Part shown: positions 1 to 8,547 of the stretch, piece after piece
How the letters are laid out: each line of letters opens with the position of its first letter
How positions within the stretch are numbered: position 1 is the stretch's first letter
Made by a program: the position numbers and the translations under genes
The notes under the pieces: generated by a model
Seen by the model: only the letters and a program-made list of their open reading frames with translations
Database searches by the model: none
What the model was told of the DNA's origin: nothing
NCBI GenBank assembly: GCA_013306675.1
Contig: JABLUY010000014.1
Span: forward strand, 1-64,000
Length of the DNA stretch: 64,000 nucleotides
Direction: 5' to 3'
Source: Thraustochytrium sp. TN22
Lineage: Eukaryota > Sar > Bigyra > Thraustochytrida > Thraustochytriidae

Positions 1-1568
1 GCCTCGCCTCGCCTCGCCTCGCCTCGCCTCGCCGCGCCGCGCCGCGCCGCGCCGCCCGCCGCCGCCGCCCGCTGCGCCGCGCGTCCGCGCGCGACTTGGT
101 ACTGCTGCCGCGCGCGCCGCCGGCCGCGTGCACAAGCTCCTGGACGGACGCCCCCTAATAAAGCTATAGTACCCGGCCTGCTGCTTATCAACCCCGAGGT
201 CGCCGGCGGGCGGGGGCCCGGCGCGCCCTGCCCAGGCCGGCAGGCAGCGCGGCGCAGCGCGGCGCTCTGCCTCGCTCCTCCTCGGTCTCGCGCCGAGCTG
301 CCTGCCTGCCTGCCTGCCAGCTGGCGCTCGCCGCGCCGCTCGCCCTGCGCGGGCGCCGGGCGCGGCGGCGAGCGGCGCGAGGCCGCGCACGGCGCCGCGC
401 GTGCACAGCCTGGCCGCGCGTGCCGGCGCTGGTTTCCAACGAGTTTTAACTGACTGCCGCGGCCGAGGCCGACTTGCGCGGCGCGCGTCGCCGACTTGCG
501 GCGCCGCCGCGGCACTGCCGCCTGCCAGTGGCTGCTGCTGGCGGCAGTCTGGCCGCCGATCGCGCGCCGCGCTGGTCGTGCGTCGCGCCCGCTCGCGCCC
601 GCTCAGCTGGCTCGCAGTGCCTAGCTGCGCCGCGCACGCGCAGCACTGCAGGCGAGGGCGCGCGCGGGCCTGGCCGCCCGCCCGCGGCCGCAGGCCTGGA
701 TTCGGGCGCCGGGGTCGACCCGGAGGCGCGCCGCGCCCACCTGACGAGTCAAGGGCTGCGCCGCTGCGGAGAAGGAAAGCACTGCAAGACCAGCCCTTGA
801 CGCCGCCTTACGCCGCGCAGAACGTGACGAAGCTAACCAACGTGACCAGGCAGAGCGCTGCCGCTGCGCCGCGCCGCTGCGGCCACTGGCCAGCCGCCGC
901 GCCAGGCAGGCAGGCCGGCGGGAGGCTCCTTCGTCGAGCTCCACACCGGCGCCTCTGCGTGCGGCGGCTGCCAGCCAGCCAGGAGGCGGCCACGTCGGAC
1001 GCTGCTGATCTACCACTGGGCCTGGCGGACGTCGACGGCGACGCGCCGAGCCTCTCGCTCAGAGTCAACTTCAAGTTGAAGCAGCAGAGGTCGAGGCTCG
1101 CCGCGCTGGCCCGGCAGGCACTGGCAGGCTTTGTTGCAGCGCGGCCACGAGGACTCGGATGCGTGCGCCGGGTACGCAGGGAGAACCGGGGTACCTCCCT
1201 CCCTCGCTCCCTCGCTCCCTCGGCCTCCCTCGGCCTGCCTCGGCCTCCCGCCCGCGCGGCTCCGGGTCGCGCTCGCATTCATTTCGCGCCGCGACTTGGA
1301 GCTGAGCAGCGTAATCCCCCGCTCGCGGGACTCGGAGAGCGAGCGGGCTCCGAGCGAGCATGAGCCGAGCCGAGCCGAGCCGAGCCGAGGTGCCGGAGGG
1401 CGGCGGCGCGGCCGGCGGGCCTGGGCCAGGCTGAGAGGGACGTCAGCGTGGTCGACAACCAGTAAGTAACGTGCACGTGCACATAGACTTGAACTTTTTA
1501 CTTGGCAGCATGGCCAACGGGCGGGGACGACGGGTAAGTGATCAACAGCCTGATGAGGCTAGCTAGGC
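1..1568. repeat. Left-edge intergenic region; diverged direct copy of the flank at 5375-6095
   Basis: I see no convincing gene here; the open frames are Arg/Ala/Pro-rich by-products of GC content. Several blocks match the 5' flank of the kinase gene in the same orientation and order: about 88-125 with 5380-5420, 985-1140 with 5568-5705, 1265-1335 with 5838-5905 and 1435-1540 with 5965-6095. The stretch 130-800 is extra in this copy. The first 32 bases are a CGCCT pentamer array that matches 5340-5372, which lies about 50 bp upstream of the kinase ATG. I infer a duplicated promoter region. The matches are seen by eye; their exact extent is not measured. Confidence 0.6.
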
Positions 1569-4500
1569 CTAAATGTTGGGAAGCCAGCCAGAGCGATCGG
1601 TGTCAGCGTCGTTGAAGTGAGCATCGTAGCCGTTGCGGAAGCGGGCAGCCTCGTAGGCGCGGTAATTGCGGACCTCCTTTGGCATGATATCGCGGACCTC
1701 CTTTGGCTTGATGGGCGCCTTGAGCTTCTGCTCGCGGAGCTTGGCGAGGGGAAACTTGGCGAGGAAGGGATGCAAGGCCAGGTCAGAGCGCACGAGCTTC
1801 ATGCGTTTGGGCTTGCTCGGCTCGAGAAGGCCGCAGATGAACTTGCGGCAGTGTACGCTGAAGCCATCGGGGAACTCGATGTCGGAGGCCTCCTTGTGGC
1901 CGAGCACGGCCTCGTAGCAGTCCATCGGGGTGCGACCCTGGAAAGGAGACTTGCCGGCGATGAGCTCGTAGGCAAAGACACCCAGGGCCCACCAGTCGAC
2001 GGCGTGGTCATGGCCGCGACCGAGGATGATCTCAGGAGCCATGTACTCCGGGGTGCCGCAGACGGTGTAGGTGACGTTTGTCTTCTTGGCGAGGCCAAAA
2101 TCGGCGATCTTGAGGTAGCCGTCGTCCGTGAGAAAAAAGTTCTCGGGCTTCGCATCGCGGTACACGATGTTGCAGGAATGGATGTCGGTGAGGCCGAGGA
2201 AGGCAGAGGCGATGTAGAACCTGGCGTCCTTTTCGCTGAGGCGCGGGTCGCGGCGGTTGATGCGACGCATGGCGCCGTACATATCGCCTGCGGCGCAGAG
2301 CTCGAGCAAGAAGTAGATGTTCCTCTTGTCGTAAAATGCGGCGTAGAGGTTGACAACGAACCTGGAGGCGGTCTTGTGAGCGATCTCGGCCATGGCGTGG
2401 CGCTCGTTCTCGACCATCTCTTCCCAGCCATTGTCGGTAATGAAACAGCGCTTGAGCGTCTTGAGCGCCATATAGGGCGGCAGACTCGCGGGTTCGCTCA
2501 GTCCCGGGCCGGTCATGGTGGGCAGGGCGCCGCCCCGCGAGGCGACGGGGCGCACGAGGTGCACGCGGCCAAAAGAGCCCTTGCCTAGCTTACCGAGCGG
2601 CTCGAGGTTGTCCAGGGAGAAGCTGCTGTCGCAGGGCAGGGGGAGGTTCTCCCAGTCCATCTCCTCGGCGTTGATCTCGGGCGGCTCGTCGTCATCCGAG
2701 TCGCTCTCCATGTCGTAGGTACCAGACTCGAGCGTCCGGGCGCTGGGCAGGCGCACGGCGCCGCTGGGCTCGTCGCGCAGCGCGCCGTCGATGAAGGAGG
2801 TCTGGCGCTGCTTCTGCTTGGCCTTGATGGTTTGCAGCGTGGTTCGCACGTACTCCTCGGCCTCGGCCTCGGGGCCGGAGCCCTGGCGCCTGGCCTTGGA
2901 ACCCTTGCCGCCCTTGGTGCCCTTGAGCGTGCCGGTCTTGGCGGCGGGGCCGTCGCCGCCGCCGACAAGGCTCTGCACGTTCTCGGCCCAGCGCGCCTTG
3001 ATGGCATCGCGGAGCGAACCGATGAGCGACTCGAACTCGTCAATCTCGAGCGTGAGCGTGGTGGTACGGTCCTCGGAGGCGACCAGCCGCACCTCGGCCT
3101 TGGTCGCGCGCTCTAGGAGGGCCCACTCACCAAAGGCCTCGCCGCGGCGCAGGACGGACTTGACCTCGTTGCCCACGAGCATGTCGACGCGACCCGAGCC
3201 GACGATGAGGACCTTATCCAGAGTCTCGCCGCGCTCCACGATGATGTCGCCAGACTTGTAGACGCGCTCGGTCATGGCGTCAGCAAGCGCCACGAGCTCC
3301 TCGTAGCTGAGGTTCTCACTGAGCAGGTCCATGCTGTTGAGGCACTGCAGCTTGCGCGCCTGGCGCTTGCGCGCCTGGGCCTTGCGGATCTCAAAGAAGG
3401 ACTGGCGGTCAATGGCCCAGAGCACGCCGTCCGTGACGGCGCGCACGGTGACGGCGGCCGGCTGCTCGTAAAGCAGGGCAAGCTCGCCAAAGAAGGTGCA
3501 CGGGCCCTTCTCGGCGACGAGCTCAGGCAGCGAATTGGGCTCGTCTTCGCGCTGGCGGTAGACGTGATAGGTACCCTTTTCGATGACGTAGAAGCTGTCG
3601 CCGGTCTCGCCCTGCTTGACGACATTTTCGCCGCCACGTACCGACACACGATACATGCGCGAGACGAGCTCGTGCATGGAGTACGAGTCGAGGTCGTCGA
3701 AGAGCATGCCGGAGAGCGAGACGGACGACTCGATCGTATCCTTGATGAGCTGCTCCGTGGTGGGCGACTTGATCTCGATGCGCTGCTCCTGCAGCGCCTG
3801 GCCCTTCATGAGCGGCCGCACGGCCATGCGCGCGCCGTCCTGCTCATCCTCGCGCTGCGCGTTCTGACCCGACTTGGCCACACGCTCCTTGGCGACGCCG
3901 CTGAACATGACCCTCGGCCGCAGCGTCTCGTCGCCCACGACCGTGTGGAAGCGCGGCCCGTGAGGTCCGCGCTGGCGACCGCTGGACGGCACGTCGTCCA
4001 AGCCGAAGCCTAGCGGCGCAGCCGACGCCTCAAAGTCTGCCGCGGAGTCGTCACCATCGTCCTCGGTCAGGTCGGCCTCGTCGGGCCCTTCCTCGAAGGG
4101 TGCGGGCGGCGGTGGCGGCGGCACATCCTCGAGCTCGCCGCCCTCGCTGTCGCTGACCTCCTCGTAGACATCATCCACCTCGGTCTCCTTGTCGAACTCG
4201 GAGCGGATGCCGCCTGGGCCGCCTTCCAGGTAGTCCGAGCCCGCCGGCGGCAGCTTGGCCGTCGTGCGTGGCTTGGGCTTGGACCAAAAGCATAGCAAGC
4301 CGCCGCCGCTGCCGCCGGACGCGCCCGCGTTAGAACGCGACTCCTCCATGTAGCTGGCGCCGGCCGAGGCGCCCGGCGCCGGCGGGACTGCGCTCTCGTC
4401 CACGTCGCTGTAGTCGTCGTCAATGTAGCCCGTGGTGGGCGGCGGCGGCATGGCGCCGGGGTCCACGTCCAGGAAGCCGTCCTCATCATCCTCGGCATCC

Positions 4501-5291
4501 GCCTCGTCGCCAGGGAGTGCACCGGGCGGCGAGTTCTGCTTGCGCGTGCGGCCGCGCGCCGCCTGCGTGCGCTTGATGGTGGTCTGCCTCTGCTGGATCT
4601 GTTCGCCCAGACGCTTGGCCTTGGTCATGAACACGTCCGAGTCGTGAATGAAGGTGCTCTCCGCCCTCATCGACTCGCGCTCGCGGCGGCGGTCCACCTG
4701 CGTGCCGGAGCCGCGACGGAGCAGGCTGCCCAAGGTGCCCACACGGCTGTTGCGCTTGGGCTTGGCCGCCGACAGCCGCCTGCCGTCGCCGGCGCGCAGG
4801 CTCAAGATTGCACTGACCCAGCGGTTGCGCACCTCTTCGCTCGTGGCGCGAAGCACCATGGTGCGGCCGTCCTTGAAGACGATCTCGAACTTGTCGCCCT
4901 CCCTGCCCACGTACGAGACATTCTTGATCTCGCGTACGTACGCGACCTGACGCTCGCCCTGCGCGAGGCGCTCGGCGCCCACGACATCCCGCATTTTCGT
5001 GCCGTGCTCGTAGTGGCTCAGCGTCCACTGCCCGTTCCCGCTTAGGCTCAGCACGAACCAGCACCGCCGCCACCGCTCCGCGCCGCCGAAGCCCTTCTCC
5101 TTCTTCTGCAGCCACCCGGTCAGCGTCTCTCCCACGGTGTCAAGCGCCGCGGCCGCCGCCTCGGGGCTCAGTCCCTGCCGCTGCACCACGGCCGCCTGCT
5201 CCTGCCGCAGCGCGGCCTGCTGCTGCTGCTGCAGCGTCTGGTGCCGCGTCGGCGTCTCCTCCCCGTCCTCGTGCGCCCCGTTGTCCGCCAT
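1569..5291 (-). CDS. PH- and cNMP-domain AGC protein kinase (PKG-like)
   Basis: A 1240-residue Ser/Thr kinase of the cyclic-nucleotide-dependent AGC type. A PH domain lies at about 54-167, followed by a long acidic/Pro-rich linker, two cNMP-binding domains (about 530-647 and 660-774) and a kinase domain at about 890-1177. The kinase keeps the Gly loop GKGSFGRV, the Lys in MALK, the catalytic Asp in YRDAKPEN (Ala replaces the usual Leu), DFG and the activation segment CGTPEYMAPE, so it looks active. In the first cNMP domain the phosphate cassette reads FGELALLYEQPAAVTV, with no Arg where PKG has one. In the second cassette, FGEWALLERATKAEV, a Lys stands at the Arg position. Cyclic-nucleotide control may therefore be weak or lost. 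The start gives a natural N-terminus, and a TAGC cluster abuts the stop. PKG-like assignment is firm at domain level; the ligand is uncertain. Confidence 0.9.
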   Translation of the reverse strand: MADNGAHEDGEETPTRHQTLQQQQQAALRQEQAAVVQRQGLSPEAAAAALDTVGETLTGWLQKKEKGFGGAERWRRCWFVLSLSGNGQWTLSHYEHGTKMRDVVGAERLAQGERQVAYVREIKNVSYVGREGDKFEIVFKDGRTMVLRATSEEVRNRWVSAILSLRAGDGRRLSAAKPKRNSRVGTLGSLLRRGSGTQVDRRRERESMRAESTFIHDSDVFMTKAKRLGEQIQQRQTTIKRTQAARGRTRKQNSPPGALPGDEADAEDDEDGFLDVDPGAMPPPPTTGYIDDDYSDVDESAVPPAPGASAGASYMEESRSNAGASGGSGGGLLCFWSKPKPRTTAKLPPAGSDYLEGGPGGIRSEFDKETEVDDVYEEVSDSEGGELEDVPPPPPPAPFEEGPDEADLTEDDGDDSAADFEASAAPLGFGLDDVPSSGRQRGPHGPRFHTVVGDETLRPRVMFSGVAKERVAKSGQNAQREDEQDGARMAVRPLMKGQALQEQRIEIKSPTTEQLIKDTIESSVSLSGMLFDDLDSYSMHELVSRMYRVSVRGGENVVKQGETGDSFYVIEKGTYHVYRQREDEPNSLPELVAEKGPCTFFGELALLYEQPAAVTVRAVTDGVLWAIDRQSFFEIRKAQARKRQARKLQCLNSMDLLSENLSYEELVALADAMTERVYKSGDIIVERGETLDKVLIVGSGRVDMLVGNEVKSVLRRGEAFGEWALLERATKAEVRLVASEDRTTTLTLEIDEFESLIGSLRDAIKARWAENVQSLVGGGDGPAAKTGTLKGTKGGKGSKARRQGSGPEAEAEEYVRTTLQTIKAKQKQRQTSFIDGALRDEPSGAVRLPSARTLESGTYDMESDSDDDEPPEINAEEMDWENLPLPCDSSFSLDNLEPLGKLGKGSFGRVHLVRPVASRGGALPTMTGPGLSEPASLPPYMALKTLKRCFITDNGWEEMVENERHAMAEIAHKTASRFVVNLYAAFYDKRNIYFLLELCAAGDMYGAMRRINRRDPRLSEKDARFYIASAFLGLTDIHSCNIVYRDAKPENFFLTDDGYLKIADFGLAKKTNVTYTVCGTPEYMAPEIILGRGHDHAVDWWALGVFAYELIAGKSPFQGRTPMDCYEAVLGHKEASDIEFPDGFSVHCRKFICGLLEPSKPKRMKLVRSDLALHPFLAKFPLAKLREQKLKAPIKPKEVRDIMPKEVRNYRAYEAARFRNGYDAHFNDADTDRSGWLPNI

Positions 5292-6365
5292 GCTCGCCTG
5301 CGCCTGCGCCTGCGCCCGCCCGCGCCGCGCCGCGCCGCGCCTCGCCCCGCCTCGCCTCGCCTCGCCTGCGCGTCCGCCGCGCGACTAGGTACTGCTGCCG
5401 CGCGCGCGCGCCGCCGGCCTCGCGTGCAGAGGCTCGCCTGGTTCTGATCAGATCCCTGGGCCCCGACAGACGCCGCTGACCATGACCAACCCGGTCCGCT
5501 GCCGCTGCGCCGCGCTGCCAGTGCTGCGGCCAGCCGGCGCCAGGCCGGCCGGGGCGGCCAGGGGGCGGCCACGGCGGACGCTGATCTGAGGCCGGCGACG
5601 TCGGCGGCGACGCGCCAAGCCTCTCCCTCGCTGTCAAACCACAGAGTTCGAGCCGCGCTGGCCCGACAGGCAGGCTTGCAGGCTTGCAGCAATGCAGGCT
5701 TTATGCAGCCAGGACTTCCGAGGCTGCCAGTGCAGCGCATGCGCCGGGAGAACGAAGGTTAACGTTACCTCTAACTAACATGGTTACCTCCGCTCGCGGC
5801 GCGGCACTCCGGGTCGCGCTCGCCGATCCCCTCAGATTCGCGTTCATTTCGCGCCGCGACTTGGAACTGACCAGCGTAATCCCCCGCTCGCAGGACTTGG
5901 AGAACGAGGGGCCCCCGAGCGGCCGAGCCGAGCTCCCGTGGCGCGGCCGGCGGGCCAGCGTGAGTGCCGTGAGCGGGACGTCAGGTTGGTCGACAACCTG
6001 CCATGTGCACGTGCGCAAGCCTGGACGTAAAATTGAACTTTTACTTGTCGCCAAGTTGTCGGCATGCGGGCGGGAACGACGGGTTCACGGCAGTCAAGAT
6101 GTATGTTATCTGTCCGTCGCCGTCCGTCCGTCGCTGGCGGGAACCGGGCGCACTGGGCCGCCGTGGCGATCGATCTGCCTCGCCCGGCCGCCGCCGGCGG
6201 ACTCGGACAGCCTGCAGTGAGAGTCAAGGGTCGCACAGTCAGTGCTGTGCTGTGCTTGGCTTGGCCTTGCAGTGCGCCTTGCTCGACGTCAAGCTCAAGT
6301 TGCCTGGCCTGGCCTGGCCTAGCCTGGCCTTGCCTTTCCCCGTCTCGGCCTGTCTCGTCTGTACT

Positions 6366-6448
6366 CGCCTCGCCTCGCCTCGCCTTGCCTCGCCTCGCCT
6401 CGCCTTGCCTCGCCTCGCCTCGCCTCGCCTCGCCTCGCCTCGCCTTGC
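6366..6448. repeat. CGCCT pentanucleotide microsatellite
   Basis: An array of CGCCT units, some as CGCCTTGCCT, spanning about 80 bp. The same pentamer recurs at 1-32, 5340-5372 and 23985-24010, always near a gene start or in a 5' leader. Confidence 0.9.
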
Positions 6449-6584
6449 CCAGCGCCAAGTCGCTTCGCCCGTTGCAGTGCCGCTTGCGCATTCTTGGGAA
6501 GGATGCGGCCGCGGTCTCGGGTCTGATCTGAGAGGCCTGCCCTGCCAAACAGAGTCGCGCGCGCGTCGGGCGCCGCGTCCGCAG

Positions 6585-6624
<40 letters not shown>

Positions 6625-6630
6625 CTTGCC
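6585..6630. repeat. TGCC tetranucleotide microsatellite
   Basis: Consecutive CCTG/TGCC units just upstream of the chosen ATG at 6651. Shorter relatives occur near 300-318 and 26550. It probably lies in the 5' leader of the channel gene. Confidence 0.85.
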
Positions 6631-6650
6631 TGCCGGCGAGAGGCGCCAGC

Positions 6651-8276
6651 ATGCACCTGGAGCGCGTGCAGGCGTACAGCGATGCGGTGCTATCCATCAT
6701 CGCGACGGTGCTGGCGGCGCCGCTGCTCAAGGTGACAGAGGCGTCGCGGCGCGAGGTGCTCATCACAGGGCGCTCGCTGTCGAGCGTGCTAACGTCCAAC
6801 TACCACCTGCAGGCGATGGGAATCTACTACCTGGTGTTCATGTTCGTCACGCTGGTATGGGCGTGGCAAGGGCCCAAGTTCGACGGCCTCGCGTCGGCGC
6901 CCTCGCAGCTGCTCATCTACGCCCACTACGGCGAACTGCTGGCCACCAGCATGCTGCCGTTCGCGGCCTCTGCGGCGGCCAACGCCAACTCGGCGTCGGC
7001 CGGCGAGGCCGCGCACGTCTCGCCGCTCTACTGGAACGTGCTGGCCGTGGCGCTCGCGCACCTGGCCTTCCAGGCGCTCGCGCTCTTCGTGCGCGCCTCC
7101 CATCCGGCGCTGTCCTGGCTGCACGTGCAGGAGGCTCTCGCCGTGGCGGCCGTCTGCCTGGGCGTCGCGCTCCTCGGCCTCTCGCGACCCAACCTCGCCT
7201 TCTTGCTCTACTTGTGGATCGCGCCCGTCGCGCTCGTCTTTCGCCGCCGCTTCAAGGCTGCCCTGCACGAGACCGGCCAGGACCACGACAGCGAACACGC
7301 CAACGAGGCCCGCACCCAAGGCGTCGCGGACGAGATCGCCGACCGCGGCGCGGCAGCGCTCACGGACTACGTGCGCCTGCACGAGCTCGCCGCGGCCGGC
7401 GGCTCGCACGCCGCACTCTCAGGCGCCTCGCCGCACCCGGCGGCGGTGCGCGCCGCGGCAGACCCCTTTGACCACGTCTTTAAGAGCCGGATCGAGGCCT
7501 TTACCGACGGCATCATCTCGGTGGCCGCCACGCTCATCGTGCTGGAGCTCAAGGCCACGCCCGCCTGCAAGGAACTCAAGTCCATGGAAGACTGCGCGCT
7601 GCACTGGCAGAACGGGTGCCGCCCCAGCTTTCCCACGCTACTCACCTTCCAGTGCGTCTACAACGACTCCGAGGCCGTGGCGCGCGACCGTCTGCTGCTC
7701 GTCAGCTACATTTGCACCTTCGTCGTGCTCAACCTCTTTCACGCGCACCACCATTTCATTTTCGAGCCGCTGCGCGCCGGCGCCGGCGACCTCTGGCTAC
7801 AGTTGCTCAACGCTCACTTTTGCGTTCTCGTCGGCATGCTACCCTTTGCCTTCACACTCGTCTCGCAGTTCGCCATTGAGCCGCTCACCAAGAACCACTT
7901 TTACCCCACCACGCACCAGACCATCATCACGCCTGACGAGGACGCCGCCGAGACGGCCTGCCTCTTTGCTGGCGTCGTTCTTCTGCTCGTCTCCTCCTTT
8001 TTGCTCCTCCTCATGCTGCGCGTCGCCGCGCTCCGCGGCTTGCGACCCTCGGCACCTTATCTTGCGCGCTTCTGCCTCGTCCCGCTGCTCAGTCTCATTG
8101 TGGTCGTCTCTTTGGCGCTCGGCGCAGACGAGGCTCTCTTCCTGTGGACCGTCCTCCTGCTTCCGGTTCTTGCCTTTCTCGCCAAGCTCTTTTGCGACTC
8201 CCACCACGCGCCGGACCATTCCTTCCACCCTTCGCGTCTCTTGGCCTCCTGCGCTGCGGACCAAGAAGGCGAATGA
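6651..8276 (+). CDS. TMEM175-like two-repeat potassium channel
   Basis: A 541-residue multi-pass membrane protein with two TMEM175 repeats. Each repeat opens with the family pore-helix signature: ERVQAYSDAVLSIIATV at residues 4-20, and RIEAFTDGIISVAATLIVLE from about residue 280. Animal TMEM175 is a lysosomal potassium and proton channel with the same two-repeat layout, so endolysosomal or vacuolar cation leak is the expected role. The second repeat carries a Cys-containing insert after its first helix. The ATG at 6651 was chosen because residue 4 already begins the conserved motif; the frame stays open to 6003 but is low-complexity. Two-repeat proteins are typical of eukaryotes, one-repeat forms of bacteria. 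Family assignment is strong; location and ion are inferred. Confidence 0.85.
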   Translation: MHLERVQAYSDAVLSIIATVLAAPLLKVTEASRREVLITGRSLSSVLTSNYHLQAMGIYYLVFMFVTLVWAWQGPKFDGLASAPSQLLIYAHYGELLATSMLPFAASAAANANSASAGEAAHVSPLYWNVLAVALAHLAFQALALFVRASHPALSWLHVQEALAVAAVCLGVALLGLSRPNLAFLLYLWIAPVALVFRRRFKAALHETGQDHDSEHANEARTQGVADEIADRGAAALTDYVRLHELAAAGGSHAALSGASPHPAAVRAAADPFDHVFKSRIEAFTDGIISVAATLIVLELKATPACKELKSMEDCALHWQNGCRPSFPTLLTFQCVYNDSEAVARDRLLLVSYICTFVVLNLFHAHHHFIFEPLRAGAGDLWLQLLNAHFCVLVGMLPFAFTLVSQFAIEPLTKNHFYPTTHQTIITPDEDAAETACLFAGVVLLLVSSFLLLLMLRVAALRGLRPSAPYLARFCLVPLLSLIVVVSLALGADEALFLWTVLLLPVLAFLAKLFCDSHHAPDHSFHPSRLLASCAADQEGE

Positions 8277-8547
8277 AAGCGAACAACTGCGAATGACTGC
8301 GCGAATGACTGCAAAGGACAGCGAATCGCGATTCGCCCAAGTCGGGCACGGACGCGCAAGCACCGCAGGCCAGGCCAGGCCAGGCCAGGCCAGGCCAGGC
8401 CAGGCCAGGCCAGGCCAGGCCAGGCCAGGCCAGGCCAGGCCAGATTTAACTGGCCTCGCCTTCAAGTTCCTCGATCGGAAATCACATGTACCATCCATCT
8501 CTCTTCTTCTTACAAACGCACTCTCAGGCGCTTCAGCCAGCTAGTAG
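8277..8547. repeat. Convergent 3' spacer with GGCCA pentamer array
   Basis: The channel gene and the rhodanese gene converge here. About 8366-8443 is a near-perfect GGCCA/CCAGG pentamer array of roughly 15 units. A TAGC-type cluster at 8539-8553 overlaps the stop codon of the rhodanese gene. No terminator motif could be identified. Confidence 0.85.

Larger units (their letters stand above)
5292..6650. promoter_or_regulatory. Divergent intergenic region between the kinase and TMEM175-like genes
   Basis: This 1.36-kb divergent spacer should carry both promoters. It holds the second copy of the repeated flank (5375-6095), a CGCCT pentamer array at 6366-6448 and a TGCC array at about 6585-6630. 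No TATA box could be supported and no gene is seen. Confidence 0.55.

Noticed and set aside
401-1363. A 320-codon plus-strand frame at the left edge
   Set aside because: Arg/Ala/Pro-rich without conserved features, and lies in the duplicated flank where the other copy has no such frame.
8366-8443. GGCCA array considered as a CRISPR or satellite array
   Set aside because: Pure pentamer repeats with no spacers; a microsatellite.
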